From Purshia tridentata (lineage: Eukaryota; Streptophyta; Magnoliopsida; Rosales; Rosaceae), in the NCBI GenBank assembly GCA_003254885.1, contig QANT01003476.1:1-40484 (forward strand): a DNA stretch of 40,484 nt, in the 5' to 3' direction. How positions within the stretch are numbered: the first letter of the stretch is position 1; the number at the start of each line of letters is the position of its first letter. A program made the position numbers and the translations under genes. The notes below the pieces were generated by a model. That model searched no databases and was not told the DNA's origin. It saw only the letters and a list, made by a program, of their open reading frames with translations. This document shows, in pieces, positions 21,644-32,600 of the stretch.

Positions 21644-23041
21644 CTCTCCTTTAATGTGTTAATGCTTCCTAGTCACTTTCTTTCCAAATTGGGCTACTTG
21701 TTGCATTTTCATTGTTCATTTCCTCAGTTTATGTAACTTGAAATTGCATTTTAATTGTTCATTTTCTCAGTTTATGTCATTTGAAATTGATCTCTAAATG
21801 ATTTTCATAATAATTGTGTCCTTAATTTTTTAGCATAATCCCTACTCTTGTCATGTGTTTGCTTAGACTATTTTTTTATTTGATTAATCATGACAAATTA
21901 AAGATGGTTTGATTTATCAATGATTAAAAACAAATCTTTCTCTTATTTTCATAAATTTTCATGTGATCATTTCTTTTCAAACTCTTTATCATTTGAACAA
22001 ATCAACAAATTGTTCAAGAATTGTGACCAAAGAAGTCACGGCCCTAGGGGTGATAAGTTGTTTTTGATGCACTAGGGTAAAGAGTCCAAAATGAGACCAC
22101 AACTATAAGGCATGGAACTCAATGGATGCTAAAATTCAAACCATTTAAAATAAATAAATAAATAAACAAAAACTAAAACTAAATTTTGGTTTTGTCATGA
22201 GTCGTTTTTGTTTGGAAGTCTTTACTTGATTTTTTATCAAAATAAGAGTTTCATTTTCTTTCGTCCTTAAGTATTGTTCAATTATTCAATCTTTATTTAT
22301 CATGCTTACTTTTCAAAGGACATTCTATATTATCATGTTAATTGACTTCTCCCTTTCCTAAATATGCTCAATCAACTTAAAAATTTTGATGTTATCATTC
22401 ATTTTTTTAAGTGACATTCACTGTTTATTGAATATTTTTTATGCTCATCTTCATTTAGCCCTTGTTCTTTCTGTTGGAAGCATTAGATATAGGAAGTTGG
22501 CTCGTTTACACACTTCCTAAACTAGGTATTTGTGTTTGGGGTGTCTCCTGCCCCTGCTTGTCCAGCTACTGGAGCGTCTCCTGCTCCTTTTCCAGACACA
22601 TACTATGATCATTTTGAGCCTAGGATGCTTATTAGTTTTAGGGGGAATCTGTGTCTTAGATAGTTCTAGAATTTAAGGGGAGTTTTGTTTCCAAGGGTTC
22701 AATTTATTCACAATTTTTTGTTTAGGAGAAGTTTGTTTTTGGATGCTATATTATGTTCCTTGTTTGTCCCTAACAGTTATTTTTTTTAACCTTGTATGTA
22801 CTTCTGCAATACATTGCTCCTTTAATTATTATTGCATATCTTGGTTATTACACGTACTGCAGCTCAATTCTTATCTTTTCCTTTTGTCTTTCCATGACAA
22901 AAAAGGGAAGAAATTTAGATATCTTGTGTTGTTGTGTTCTTAATTGCAGGTGGTTCTATCTCTCCAACTATAGGTAGATTGAGACTTTGTGTATTGAGTG
23001 TTATGAGAGGTTATAGGGTTGATGTTTTGTCAAGGAAAGCC
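21644..23041 (+). other. Post-pol region of the Sirevirus-like element
   Basis: Sireviruses often carry an envelope-like ORF or a long non-coding region here. I see only short open stretches, one proline/alanine-rich (SPAPACPATGASPAPFP at about 22540-22600). No membrane-protein frame is intact. The stretch 22180-22480 is AT-rich without features. Confidence 0.5.
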
Positions 23042-23053
23042 AAAGAGGGAGAT
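23042..23053 (+). other. Polypurine tract of the Sirevirus-like element
   Basis: AAAGAGGGAGAT directly before the TG start of the 3' LTR. This is the conserved plus-strand primer of SIRE-type elements and fixes the LTR start at 23054. Confidence 0.85.
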
Positions 23054-24319
23054 TGTTAGGTTTAATATTTGTATTGGCAATTTCCTTCACAAAACAGCTT
23101 GTAATCATTTTATATTTGGACCTTATTCAAGCTTTAGATTAAGTTAGGACCATCTAAGTGTGCAATGAAGACTACACAACTAGTTCTACATTTCATATGC
23201 CTAAGATAATACTCATGCCATATATTTCACGTACCATCATATTTTTACAAAATAGTGCTGTTTTGACTAGTCTCTGACATATCACACACCGCATTTTTCT
23301 GTCACGTGCACCGCACGTACTATTTTATGTATTTTAAGTGATCTCACATGTAAATTTTCTATGCGGGTCACTTTCTTATATGACTGTTTATACATGTTTG
23401 ATTTTCTGACTTTTTTATGATTGGGCTTTTATTCTCTTTATTTATTCTTCAGCCCACATCATCTCTTATGAGTTTTCATTCGCACTAGTCATCATCTTCT
23501 ACAACTTTTTTTTCATAAAAATTGAAACTTCTTGAAAACATCTCAGTCCCTCTCACACAAGTATCTTTGGATATCTTTTAGCATATTTGATTGTGTGCTG
23601 TTATGAAAGTTTGTTAGGTCTTGGGCTTATCATTGGTACCCACGTGGAAGGGTGTGTGAGTGCGTGAGCTGCTGCTACTATAGAGTGTCCTTCATTCTCT
23701 TTGTCTCTCATATTTTTGAAAAGTTTTGAGCAATTTTTGAGCTGAGTTTTTAGAGAAATCAAATAAGTATTTTATTTTTCAAGAGTTGAAAGTTCTTTTT
23801 TGAAAAAATTTCTTGTGTTATTCTCTTGATTTGTTTTTATTAAAAACTAAATGGATTTTGTGTATAGGTTTTATATTGCTTTAAAAACATGAACACATCA
23901 CTCTAGTTTTTAGATTTGACTTTGTATTGCCTTCTTCAAATCTTGTTTGTTTGAAAGAGTTAATCTTGTTAACTCGAAAAATTGCATATCACTTTCATAT
24001 TTAAAATCCCCATGCAAGCTGCAAATAGGTGCTACGAGTTGATAAGTTAGAGGTAGAGATGCCAGCGACGCAATTGACTCTGGGCTTGTTGGTTGATGGT
24101 TGCACAAAGTGGGTATACTACCTGCTACTTAGTTTTAGAGTAGGCAAATGAGCTTGTGTGTTGATATTGACTTTGTATTGAATCTCAACATATTAGATTG
24201 CCCGGTCAGCAGATAAGACCCCCAATTTTTTTGGAGTTTTTCTGGGTGAACAACTTAATTATTTCCTCCTTGTGATGGTTTAATTGACATATGTCTAACT
24301 TGTGTTTAACTCTTTGTCA
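23054..24319 (+). repeat. 3' LTR of the Sirevirus-like element
   Basis: It begins TGTTAGGTTTAATA after the polypurine tract. The 3' end is not certain: the best candidate is CTCTTTGTCA at 24319, which gives a TG...CA LTR of 1,266 bp and is followed by a primer-binding-like sequence. An alternative end is near 24633. No second LTR exists in the window for comparison. A phrase near 24180-24220 (attgaatctcaacatattagattgcc) is of the kind seen in other SIRE LTRs. Confidence 0.6.
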
Positions 24320-24321
24320 TA

Positions 24322-24333
24322 TAATATCAGACC
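24322..24333 (+). other. Possible decayed primer binding site downstream of the LTR
   Basis: TAATATCAGACC differs from TGGTATCAGAGC at three of twelve bases, two of them G-to-A. It lies two bases after the candidate LTR end. See the findings for what this could mean. Confidence 0.3.
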
Positions 24334-24640
24334 TTGGTTTATGTTTGATAATATTTTAATTGATTAACTGAATCTAATCTAGCATCACTCATCTCACATT
24401 AGTTGTGGCTAGCACTGAGATGCCTATTTTTATGGATCCTTGAGTGCTTAGGTTGTCACTTCTTCCATGAATATTTGAAATACTTGCTAATTGTGTTTTC
24501 TTGAGTTGTGAATCTGTCGTGTAATCTAAAGTGTGTTTAATTGGTTGAGTCTTATTAAATAATTTTAAAATTGGGTTCGATCACTGATCGTTGTTTTACT
24601 TTTGTGTTTTAGGGTGTTAAACACTTTATACCAAACTTCA

Positions 24641-25328
24641 AAATTAAAATAATTAAAAATAATAAAACCCTCTCCCCACAAAAAAAATAAATAACAACTT
24701 TAATTAATTCCCTTCTATTCTGAAACCCTTATCTTCTATGGCTTCTCTGTGTCATCATGGTTTTTCCTTCTACTGCAATTTAAGAGTTTGGTTTTTCCAT
24801 GGCTTCTATGCATCATCATGATTCATGTATAAATAGATAATAAAAAAATATAGTCAACACCATGATAGCAAGAAAACAAAGAAGAAAACAAGTAGCATAA
24901 ATCCTTATACGGAAAATCAATGTTGTTGGTGAAATCATAGATAGAGGAAAGACAAAATATCAAAGCCTGTAGGAGCAACCAAATATCAAGCTAGCAAAGA
25001 AACAAAGATAAAAAAAAAAATACAATTATGGTCCTGCAACCTTTTTAGGGTTTACAATATAATATCTCCCCCAAAATATTTGGGCATTGAAGTAGGAAGA
25101 AATAAGGATTTGGGCTAATACAAAATATAAATTGCAAAGGAAAGAGAGTTACCTATATTTTTCACTCTTTATATCAATCAAAATATTAAATTGCTGTAGA
25201 GGAAAAAACCATGATGATGTAGAGAAGCCATGGAAGACAGGGGTTTTGGGATAGAAGGGAATTAATTAACATTATTATTATTTTTTATTGTGGAGAGGGG
25301 GTTTTCTTATTTTTAATTATTTTAAATT
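24641..25328. mobile_element. MITE with ~142-bp terminal inverted repeats
   Basis: The left arm 24641-24782 and right arm 25187-25328 are inverted copies sharing ATTAAAATAATTAAAAATAA, an ACCCTCTCCCCAC block, TTAATTAATTCCCTTCTAT and a TGGCTTCTC..CATCATGG block. The interior is AT-rich and non-coding. It separates the Sirevirus LTR from the promoter of the CCDC12 gene. Exact ends and target duplication are not resolved because the flanks are AT-rich. Confidence 0.8.
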
Positions 25329-25355
25329 GGTAATTGAAGTCCTAAATAAATATGA

Positions 25356-25494
25356 ACTATAAAATATTAAAAAAACACATAATACTCTACGATTAAAAAG
25401 TTAGTAAAGTTGAGAAATTAGAGTGATTGGGAGAGGATTAGGAGCGGATCCAAATCTTATAAAAACATATTTAACCCTTTTTGGTCTATAAAAA
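25356..25494 (+). repeat. Upstream copy of the duplicated CCDC12 promoter segment
   Basis: A ~139-bp segment matching 25578-25715 with few mismatches, including AAATATTAAAAAAACACAT at one end and TTTGGTCTATAAAA at the other. It keeps its own TATAAAA (25488-25494). The intervening 83 bp is not repeated. Confidence 0.9.
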
Positions 25495-25577
25495 TAAACC
25501 TATAACCTTTATTTAATAGAATTTTCGAAGATATTTGCAAAGAAGATGAATATTTCCTACCACGACTTGACGCACTC

Positions 25578-25715
25578 ATTATAAGATATTAAAAAAACAC
25601 ATAGTACTCTATAATTAAAAAATTAATAAGATTAGGAGATTAGAGTGATTAGGAGAGGATTAGGAGAGGATCCAAATCTTATAAAAACGTATTTAACCCT
25701 TTTTGGTCTATAAAA
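25578..25715 (+). promoter_or_regulatory. Core promoter of the CCDC12 gene (downstream repeat copy)
   Basis: Second copy of the ~138-bp direct repeat. It ends with TATAAAA at 25709-25715, so transcription should start near 25740. A CT-rich leader follows (25740-25841) and ends at a CTCTG|GTAATA donor. The leader intron ends at catgacatag before 26407, nine bases upstream of the start codon. Confidence 0.7.
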
Positions 25716-26415
25716 TGCCTCGAGTCTGTCTACTGTGTCTGTCTCTGAGCTCTCCTCTTCTCTCTATCGTTTCTCTATTTCTTGCACAGTGCAGCAGACA
25801 AGGCGAGACTCCTGAACAAACCTTCTCGTCTCTTATCTCTGGTAATATAGCTACTTCCATCTTTTTCCTCTTTTATTAACTATTAATTAACAATTTCCCA
25901 GAAACCAAATCACCTGAGTTCTGTCAGTCTTCTACCTGCTTTTCTGCTCCTCTTCGTTTCTAAAATTTTAAGCATAAAACTATTCATTACTTGTATTTCT
26001 CACGTTTCCTGCTCAACCAAACAGAGGGCTAAGTTCTTATGTTACTTTAACTTGCAATTTTGCCTTAGGGTTTCGGGTTTCGGGTTTCTTCTATCAATAA
26101 GAATAAAAGAAAAGAGTATCATGCTTCATAATTTGGTACAAATTCTAAATATTGGCTCATGTTTTTTGTTTTAAAGAAAAAATTCAAGACTTTCCTTAGG
26201 TTAAATTCTGAGTTCAGTAGAATTAGTGGTTAAATATCTTCTGCTATAGCTCAAATTAGTTTGTAATAGTTTGTTATAGCAATCATATAGAATGGCTATG
26301 ATTGCTTATAATTTATGCAAAAGAGTATGCACGACAAGCCACTTTTTGGAGATGAAACTATTGACTGTGAAATCTCAACTGTTTTTCCCCCATTTTTATG
26401 ACATAGGTGGAGCAA

Positions 26416-26809
26416 ATGGCTGCTGAAGAGGACTCCATTGAAGAAGTTGTTGCAGCACGCCAAGAGAGGCTAAGATCCCTCAAGGCTGCACAGGAACTGT
26501 TAAACACTCCAGATGAGGATTCTGGTCAAGTTAACAACAACACTAATGATGACAATGAAACTAATAAAGATACGTGAGTATATCCTGTTCTTCTTGTATC
26601 TTAACCACTTACCTATTGCTCATTAGTCTTATTGAGGCTTTTGTTCATGATATAATTACGGTTGAAGGCCCTGTAGGTGTTACAGTGCCTCTTCTTTTGA
26701 ACTCATGAGTATTTGTGGTGATTTACCCCATGATATTTCCGACCCCTCAATAGCCACTCTATACTTATATGCACGTGTGTTCATGGGTCATTTGAGATGT
26801 TGCATCAGG

Positions 26810-26850
<41 letters not shown>

Positions 26851-28457
26851 NTTTTTTTTTTAATTTGAACTTTCATAGTCTACATGGTAATGCATTTAAT
26901 TTATGGGTTTTTTTTTTCTTTTTCAGTTAACTGTGACCATAGATTATAGGTTTTCATCTTATGCACAAGAATATAAGGACAACAATAAACCTGAAATGAT
27001 GTTCAAGAAAGGTGAATGAATTAAGTTTGGGAAGTTTAAGCAGAAATTGTCACACTACAGACAAAATAGACTTTTGCCTCCATTTTTCATGAACCTTTTT
27101 AATGTAATTATTTAGTTTAATAAGATAGTTGATTATGATTTATAATACAGGGTATGGTTTTAGTATGTTTTTTGTTATATGTTTAAAATGCATGGGGGTT
27201 ATCAGTTCTTCATTGTCTATTGGTACTTCTTTGATACCTTGACATTGAACTGTCAATTTATGCAGCAATACCAACATGAAATTCCGAAATTATGTTCCTC
27301 ATGATAAGCAGCTTCAGGAGGGAAAGCTTGTTCCACCAGTACCACCAAAGTTTGAAGACCCTGTTGCAGCAGTACCTCCTCCATCTGAGAAGAAAGAGGT
27401 GCTTCATTACTTTTGAATTTCAATAACCCAGTCTCTTAATCACTAGCTTCTGTGTTTCTGTGGTGAATTGTCTCTTATCTACACATGCTCTTATTCTGGA
27501 CCAATTTTCAGGACCCTTTCGTGAATATTGCTCCTAAAAAACCAAACTGGGAACTTCGCAGGGATGTGCAGAAGAAGCTTGATAAGCTTGAAAAGCGAAC
27601 CCAAAAGGCAATGTGTAAACTTATGGGTAAGTAATTAGCATTTGCTTATTAACATTTTCTCTCCCTGGAAAGATTTAACAGAATGGATACCATTACATAT
27701 ATTTTCTTAAATTTGTGGTTAGACAACAGTTCAACAGCTTCTTGTAGGCGCAACACTTTGTTACCATTTTTTATTTAGATAGAAAGCATTTGGTGTCTCA
27801 ATTTGTCTTCTCATTTTCCTTTGATATTGAGCTCTTTTTGCATAATTGGTATTTGATATTCCTCACCATTATTACTGAATTGTTCATGCGCAATTATATC
27901 AAATTTCAACGGGTGGTCCCTTGGATATCCTGTTGCATTTTTCAGGGGCAAATAGTTAAAGAACCATAATTTTAGGGCCTCATTTCTGCCCTCCGCATAA
28001 AAAAAAATTCTCTCTTTTCTTTCTTACACATAACCAAGTTGTGTAAGAAATATATCTGGTAAAACAGAAATTTAATCTTGCAGAAGAGAATATGATGTTA
28101 AAATAATTTTCCAGTCCATTCTTCTATGAGAATATATTTTGTAAGTTCCTCTATTTTATAATTTCATTTTTTCTGCTAGTCTAGTTCTGGTTGTTTAAGG
28201 TAAGTTAATTGAAGTTGTAGTGTCTTGTTTGTTGACCAACATGTTCAATGTTTGCCATATAAAAAATGCAAATATTTCTCACTTTACACTTTAGTTAGTC
28301 TACGTTCTGTGACAAAGGGAATGAAATGGTTGATATGGGGGCCTAAATAAGATGTAGTCATATTGAACTCACTTACCTGTTGTCTTTCTTTTTGGCAGAG
28401 GAACAAGAAAAGCAAAAGCAATTGGATGAAGATGGCAGAAATGGTGCAGAAGACTAG
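26416..28457 (+). CDS. CCDC12/Cwf18-type spliceosome-associated protein
   Basis: Four coding exons (26416-26573, 27266-27398, 27512-27626, 28399-28457) join in frame to 154 codons plus stop, all with GT-AG introns. An N-terminal acidic, helical segment with ARQERLRSLKAAQE (residues 15-28) is followed by a low-complexity Asn/Asp stretch, the conserved MKFRNYVPHD block (about 57-66), a proline-rich linker, the APKKPNWELRRDVQKKLDKL block (about 102-121) and a basic coiled-coil end with RTQKAM. These blocks and the length match human CCDC12 (166 aa) and fission yeast Cwf18, which are components of the activated spliceosome (Prp19-related complex), so a nuclear role in pre-mRNA splicing is expected. 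The start is the first ATG after the leader intron and gives MAAEEDS. The gene converges with the BRO1-like gene and appears intact. Confidence 0.9.
26812..26861. repeat. Poly-T tract with an ambiguous base
   Basis: About 50 consecutive T in the first coding-region intron (26574-27265), with an N at 26851. The length is probably not exact, since such runs are badly sequenced and assembled. Confidence 0.9.
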
Positions 28458-29649
28458 TATTGAGTTTACATAAGCTCATTGAGTTGGGCCCTTAGAACCT
28501 CCCCTCTCCCTTTTGGGAAAAAACAAATCTTGAGCTTTATTAATGATCAACAGAGTGAACAGACTTGGTTGACTAGAGAGTTATATCATTTTGTAAGTAG
28601 TTATGTACTTTTAAGTTTTATTATTGATGATAATTAAACACTGTTGTTTCAATTTTCAAACCCCCTGCTGATTGAATGAAAGACTTTCCACTTCCAGTAA
28701 TGTGAATAACTGTTAGTTGCCCCTTGCTAGTCGCTATGATCTTTCTTTAAACACGTCTGGATCAGATTCACCAAAGACTAGGCCGCTGTTAGAATGACTA
28801 GACTATTGGCACATGCTCTGCACATGTTTATTGACATTTATATTGTGTAATTATTTATATATTTTTATTGTTTAATAAATTTTTACCTCTCTACCTTTTA
28901 AAGTAGTTAGGTGTTTTCTACTTTTAAATTTTTATTTTTATTTTTACATTTTACAATCATATTTTTATTTATTAGGTTGAATTAAAGATATTTATGGTAA
29001 TTCAAAATTTAATAAAACCTGTAACACCAAATCACTCTCTTGACGTTATAATACTAAAGAAATGTCGTTGCTTCTTTGTTTGATTTCAAAAATGCTCTTA
29101 GCTTGTACTGAAAAAATGCTACTCCTAGAACCATGAGGAACTACTACTTGATTCAAATTAATTTAGGCGCTTTTGGTGAAGGCTTATAACTCTAGTGGTT
29201 AATACACCTTTGAGTCTTCCTCTGAACATTTTGGCCTGAATGCGTTTGTGTGGTGCGTGCAACCTTCACATTATTAGTAGTCAATTTTAAATACAAAATA
29301 CTTTAGAATGCTTTTGCATGAAACAGATGGGCAGTCATTTTGTAGTGGCTTACCTTTGATGAGGCATACCCATTATTGGGATTTTGCAAATAAATCATTT
29401 TTCTCCCCAATAGAAGTAGCCAATTTACAATTTGCAAACAACAGAAGAAACTTATACAGAGCTCTATCAAAAGTAAATTACACCATGGGAGAAGGAACAA
29501 AAGAAAATTATAAAGAAAAATGGGAAGGACAGCCCAAGTAAACCTTTTACACAACAATTGAAGCATAAGCCACCTGGTTTTGAATGGCCATCGGTGCTCC
29601 TGGATAGGCCCCTGTAAATCTGTTATACAGAAAATTATCACATATTTGC
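28458..29649. other. Convergent 3' untranslated regions and spacer
   Basis: The 3' UTR of the CCDC12 gene runs from 28458 to roughly 28650-28700; AATGAA near 28675 could serve as poly(A) signal. The BRO1-like transcript arrives from the other side, its 3' UTR covering about 29649-29290. The 600 bp between, AT-rich, holds no recognised gene. Open frames at 29303-29653 are 3' UTR sequence. Confidence 0.55.
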
Positions 29650-32600
29650 TCATCTTCTGTCATTCCTGAGCTGGTTGGAGCCAGTCTGCTCCCTACTCAT
29701 GTGCTCCATGTTCCAAGAGGGGTCCGCCGGAGGAAGTTGGTATTCATCCGGTTTCAAGGCCAAAGCAAAGTCGGGCAATGTCGGTGCTGTCTCCATGATT
29801 CTGTCGTCAAGATATCCAAAACCAAAGAGGTTAAATATTCTTAGGGTTCCTTCTATCAACAAAGAACATTGAGATTGCAATTAGCAGGACTTACTTTTCA
29901 TGAGAGTATAGGTCACGGTTTATCCGCACTTTGCTTGAAGTATCTTTTGGAATTTTCTCAGAAAGATATTTCATGGTTCCCCAAAGCGGTGGATTTCTGT
30001 ATAATAACCATTTGCTGGTTAACAAAAGGATTCAAAAGGAAGGAAATAGTTCAAACAAAGAAAAATCAATCTTGAAACAACCATTGCTATCTGAAAGACA
30101 ACAGATCTTCACATATAATTTCAAGGGCCTGTAATATAATTTTCATTAATGTACAGGGTTCATGTCCTATTCGTGCAAGTTTTAAAGACCACAACCAAAA
30201 GAATTCTCAGTCTCACTATACATGTCAAGAAAAGAGACATCAGATTATATCAATATTGCAAATCAATGAACCACTAAGTAGAGGCAACTATGCCAACATC
30301 AATATGTGACAAGACACCTTAAAATCCAATCAGGACTCCACACATGTATAGATGCACGAAAGCTCATTTGTTATCTTTTTAATAAGCATCACATGGGGGC
30401 TTATTGAGCATGCAGAGCAACATGAGGGTATTGTCAAAAAACAAAAAACCTTGTAGGTAAGTTATTATTTTCATCATGCCTAGGACTTGCATTTTGGAAA
30501 ACCACAAATTAAAACAATCTACATGTTTATGCCCACAAGGACTCCTTTGTTTCCTCAATTAGCACATGTTTCAAATAAGAATGTTTTGGTTTTCTAAACA
30601 AGGGTGTCATTGCAATTCAAGAGCATAATTAACTGTAAAAGATTAATTAAAAAGTTCTCTTATGAAGAAAACTTCCATGGTTACTGAAATCCTATTTCTG
30701 ATGGCCTAAAATTGCAAACCTCACAGTTTTATGAGCATTATATGTGCATCCTTGTTCATGTGTGTGTCTGTAGTTCATGGGGGAAGGGAAAAAGGATAAA
30801 CATATTTTCAGACAGCATATGCTTACTGGCCCGACATTATTGCTGCTACAGACTCTCAAAGGAAAACTTGTTGATTTGAAAACAACTGCTAACTTAGACC
30901 ACTTATCCTAAAAAAAACAGCAGATAATCTGCTAGACAACACAAGAATCAAGATCAATAATTCATCTTCCAGCACATTGGACAAGCAAAACAGAGCCTAC
31001 ACCTACCTCGACAAAGGAGAAGCAGCATTAAAGGCCTCACATGCCTTCTTACTTTCTTTAAAACACTCTTCTGCTGCTTGCAAAGCAGCTACAGCCATCC
31101 CATGAAATTTTTCAGTGTTACCCTCATCAAGGATCAAACCATGATAATAATACGCAGCAGCCTGGTTTAAAAGGGAAGGAAAAGAGCTTCAGTCAGCTGT
31201 GAAAATTACAAACTTCAATCATCACAATGATATTAAATTTTGAATATTAGTGGCAGAATAACTTATCTCTGTCAGCTAGATCAACCTAAAATAATCAATT
31301 AACATACTAGACTCTTGCAGGTATAGCTGATTTATTACCCCTTAACAGCTTAATATATATAGCGGCCGAAAAAAAGAAAACAGCTTAATACATAATTTTA
31401 AACCAGATATCAAGCTTCAAAAATCAATAATAATTATGATTGTTGGAGAATTCTGATGGAAAATTATAAATTTACGTGAAAGAATGACTGGCACAGTTTA
31501 TGGTGGTAATCTTCTATACAATTCTCATTGGCAGGTATTTACTCCAAAAAGGACAATGGCGTACAATAACCAAGAACACAAGTATCAAAATGTATTTGCA
31601 TGCAATCTCATATAAGGGAAGACAAACCACATTAATAAGTAATCACAAAAAAAGTTGAAAAAAAGGTGACCAAGTTGATAATCTTTTAGAATACACTGAC
31701 AAACGTTTAAAGCAAACAATCTAGAGGAATCATTAGAAGTCAATTTTTTTTTCCTCAGAAAGGAAAAATTACATGTAAAACATTCCTTTGATTTTCTTAT
31801 AGAGTAATGCTAACTACAGTTGCCTTAGGTGGCTGTGCTAGACAGTCTCTGTTCAAATGAAGACGTGCTTATGCTAGCTTAAAACACAAAAACAAAAAAT
31901 AAAGGGACCACGTTATGAAGCCAAAAAGAAGTTATTGTCTTTACGACACTCTCCTTCCTCCTCCCCCGGCCCCTTCCCCTTCCCCTATCCTCACTCCAAA
32001 CATCTCTGGCCTTTGTGTGGAGCTACTTTGATCCCTGATTTCTCTCGAAAAAAAAAAGATGTTCACCCATTGTTCTTGTTCTTGAATCTGGGAGTGACAG
32101 CTCAAGAGAGGTTTCCTCCGATAGAGAGGCTGCTATTACCAGAGCCAGAACAGTTTTGGGACCAAATTCCATCTGGGTTTTCATGGAGACATTGAATTGA
32201 CTCGTGCCACATCAATATATTGCATAAATTTTGTGAGACTACAACAAAAGATGATGCCAACACAATGGTAATGGTGGATTCAGAGGAAAAGGTAGTGCCT
32301 TTGAAGCTCGGAAAGTTCAGGAATGTCAATGGTGGTGAAGGCAGTAGTAACAGCAATGAATATGCAAGAAGGTGCTTTTCTATGGGGTTCCTTGCATATG
32401 TAATGGATGAAAGTTATTCATTGCACGTAACCATTAGAACCTAAAAGAAAAGGCAATCCAGCAACAAACCTACTATGCCATTAACACCAGGTCACAAGCC
32501 AGCAATGTCTGAGGATTCAGGAAACTATGACCTTTCTCTCTCTCTCCCGTCCCCCCACCCCTCTCTGACATATGCTCTCATATAGTATACTGAAAACCTT

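Larger units (their letters stand above)
19640..24319 (+). mobile_element. 5'-truncated Sirevirus-like copia retrotransposon
   Basis: The copy starts within integrase and continues through RT, RNase H, a 1.4 kb non-pol tail, a polypurine tract and a 3' LTR. The 5' LTR, gag, protease and most of the integrase are missing. The RT and RNase H wording, the long region between RNase H and the 3' LTR, and the polypurine tract AAAGAGGGAGAT followed by TGTTAGG are as in SIRE-type copia elements. No target-site duplication can be tested because the left part is lost. Confidence 0.85.

Noticed and set aside
29170..29270. Possible tRNA-derived SINE (CTCTAGTGGTTAATAC)
   Set aside because: Only an A-box-like phrase; no B box at the right distance and no tail.
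29303..29653. 116-codon minus-strand open frame
   Set aside because: It lies in the 3' UTR of the BRO1-like transcript and ends at that gene's coding end; the peptide has no recognisable motif.
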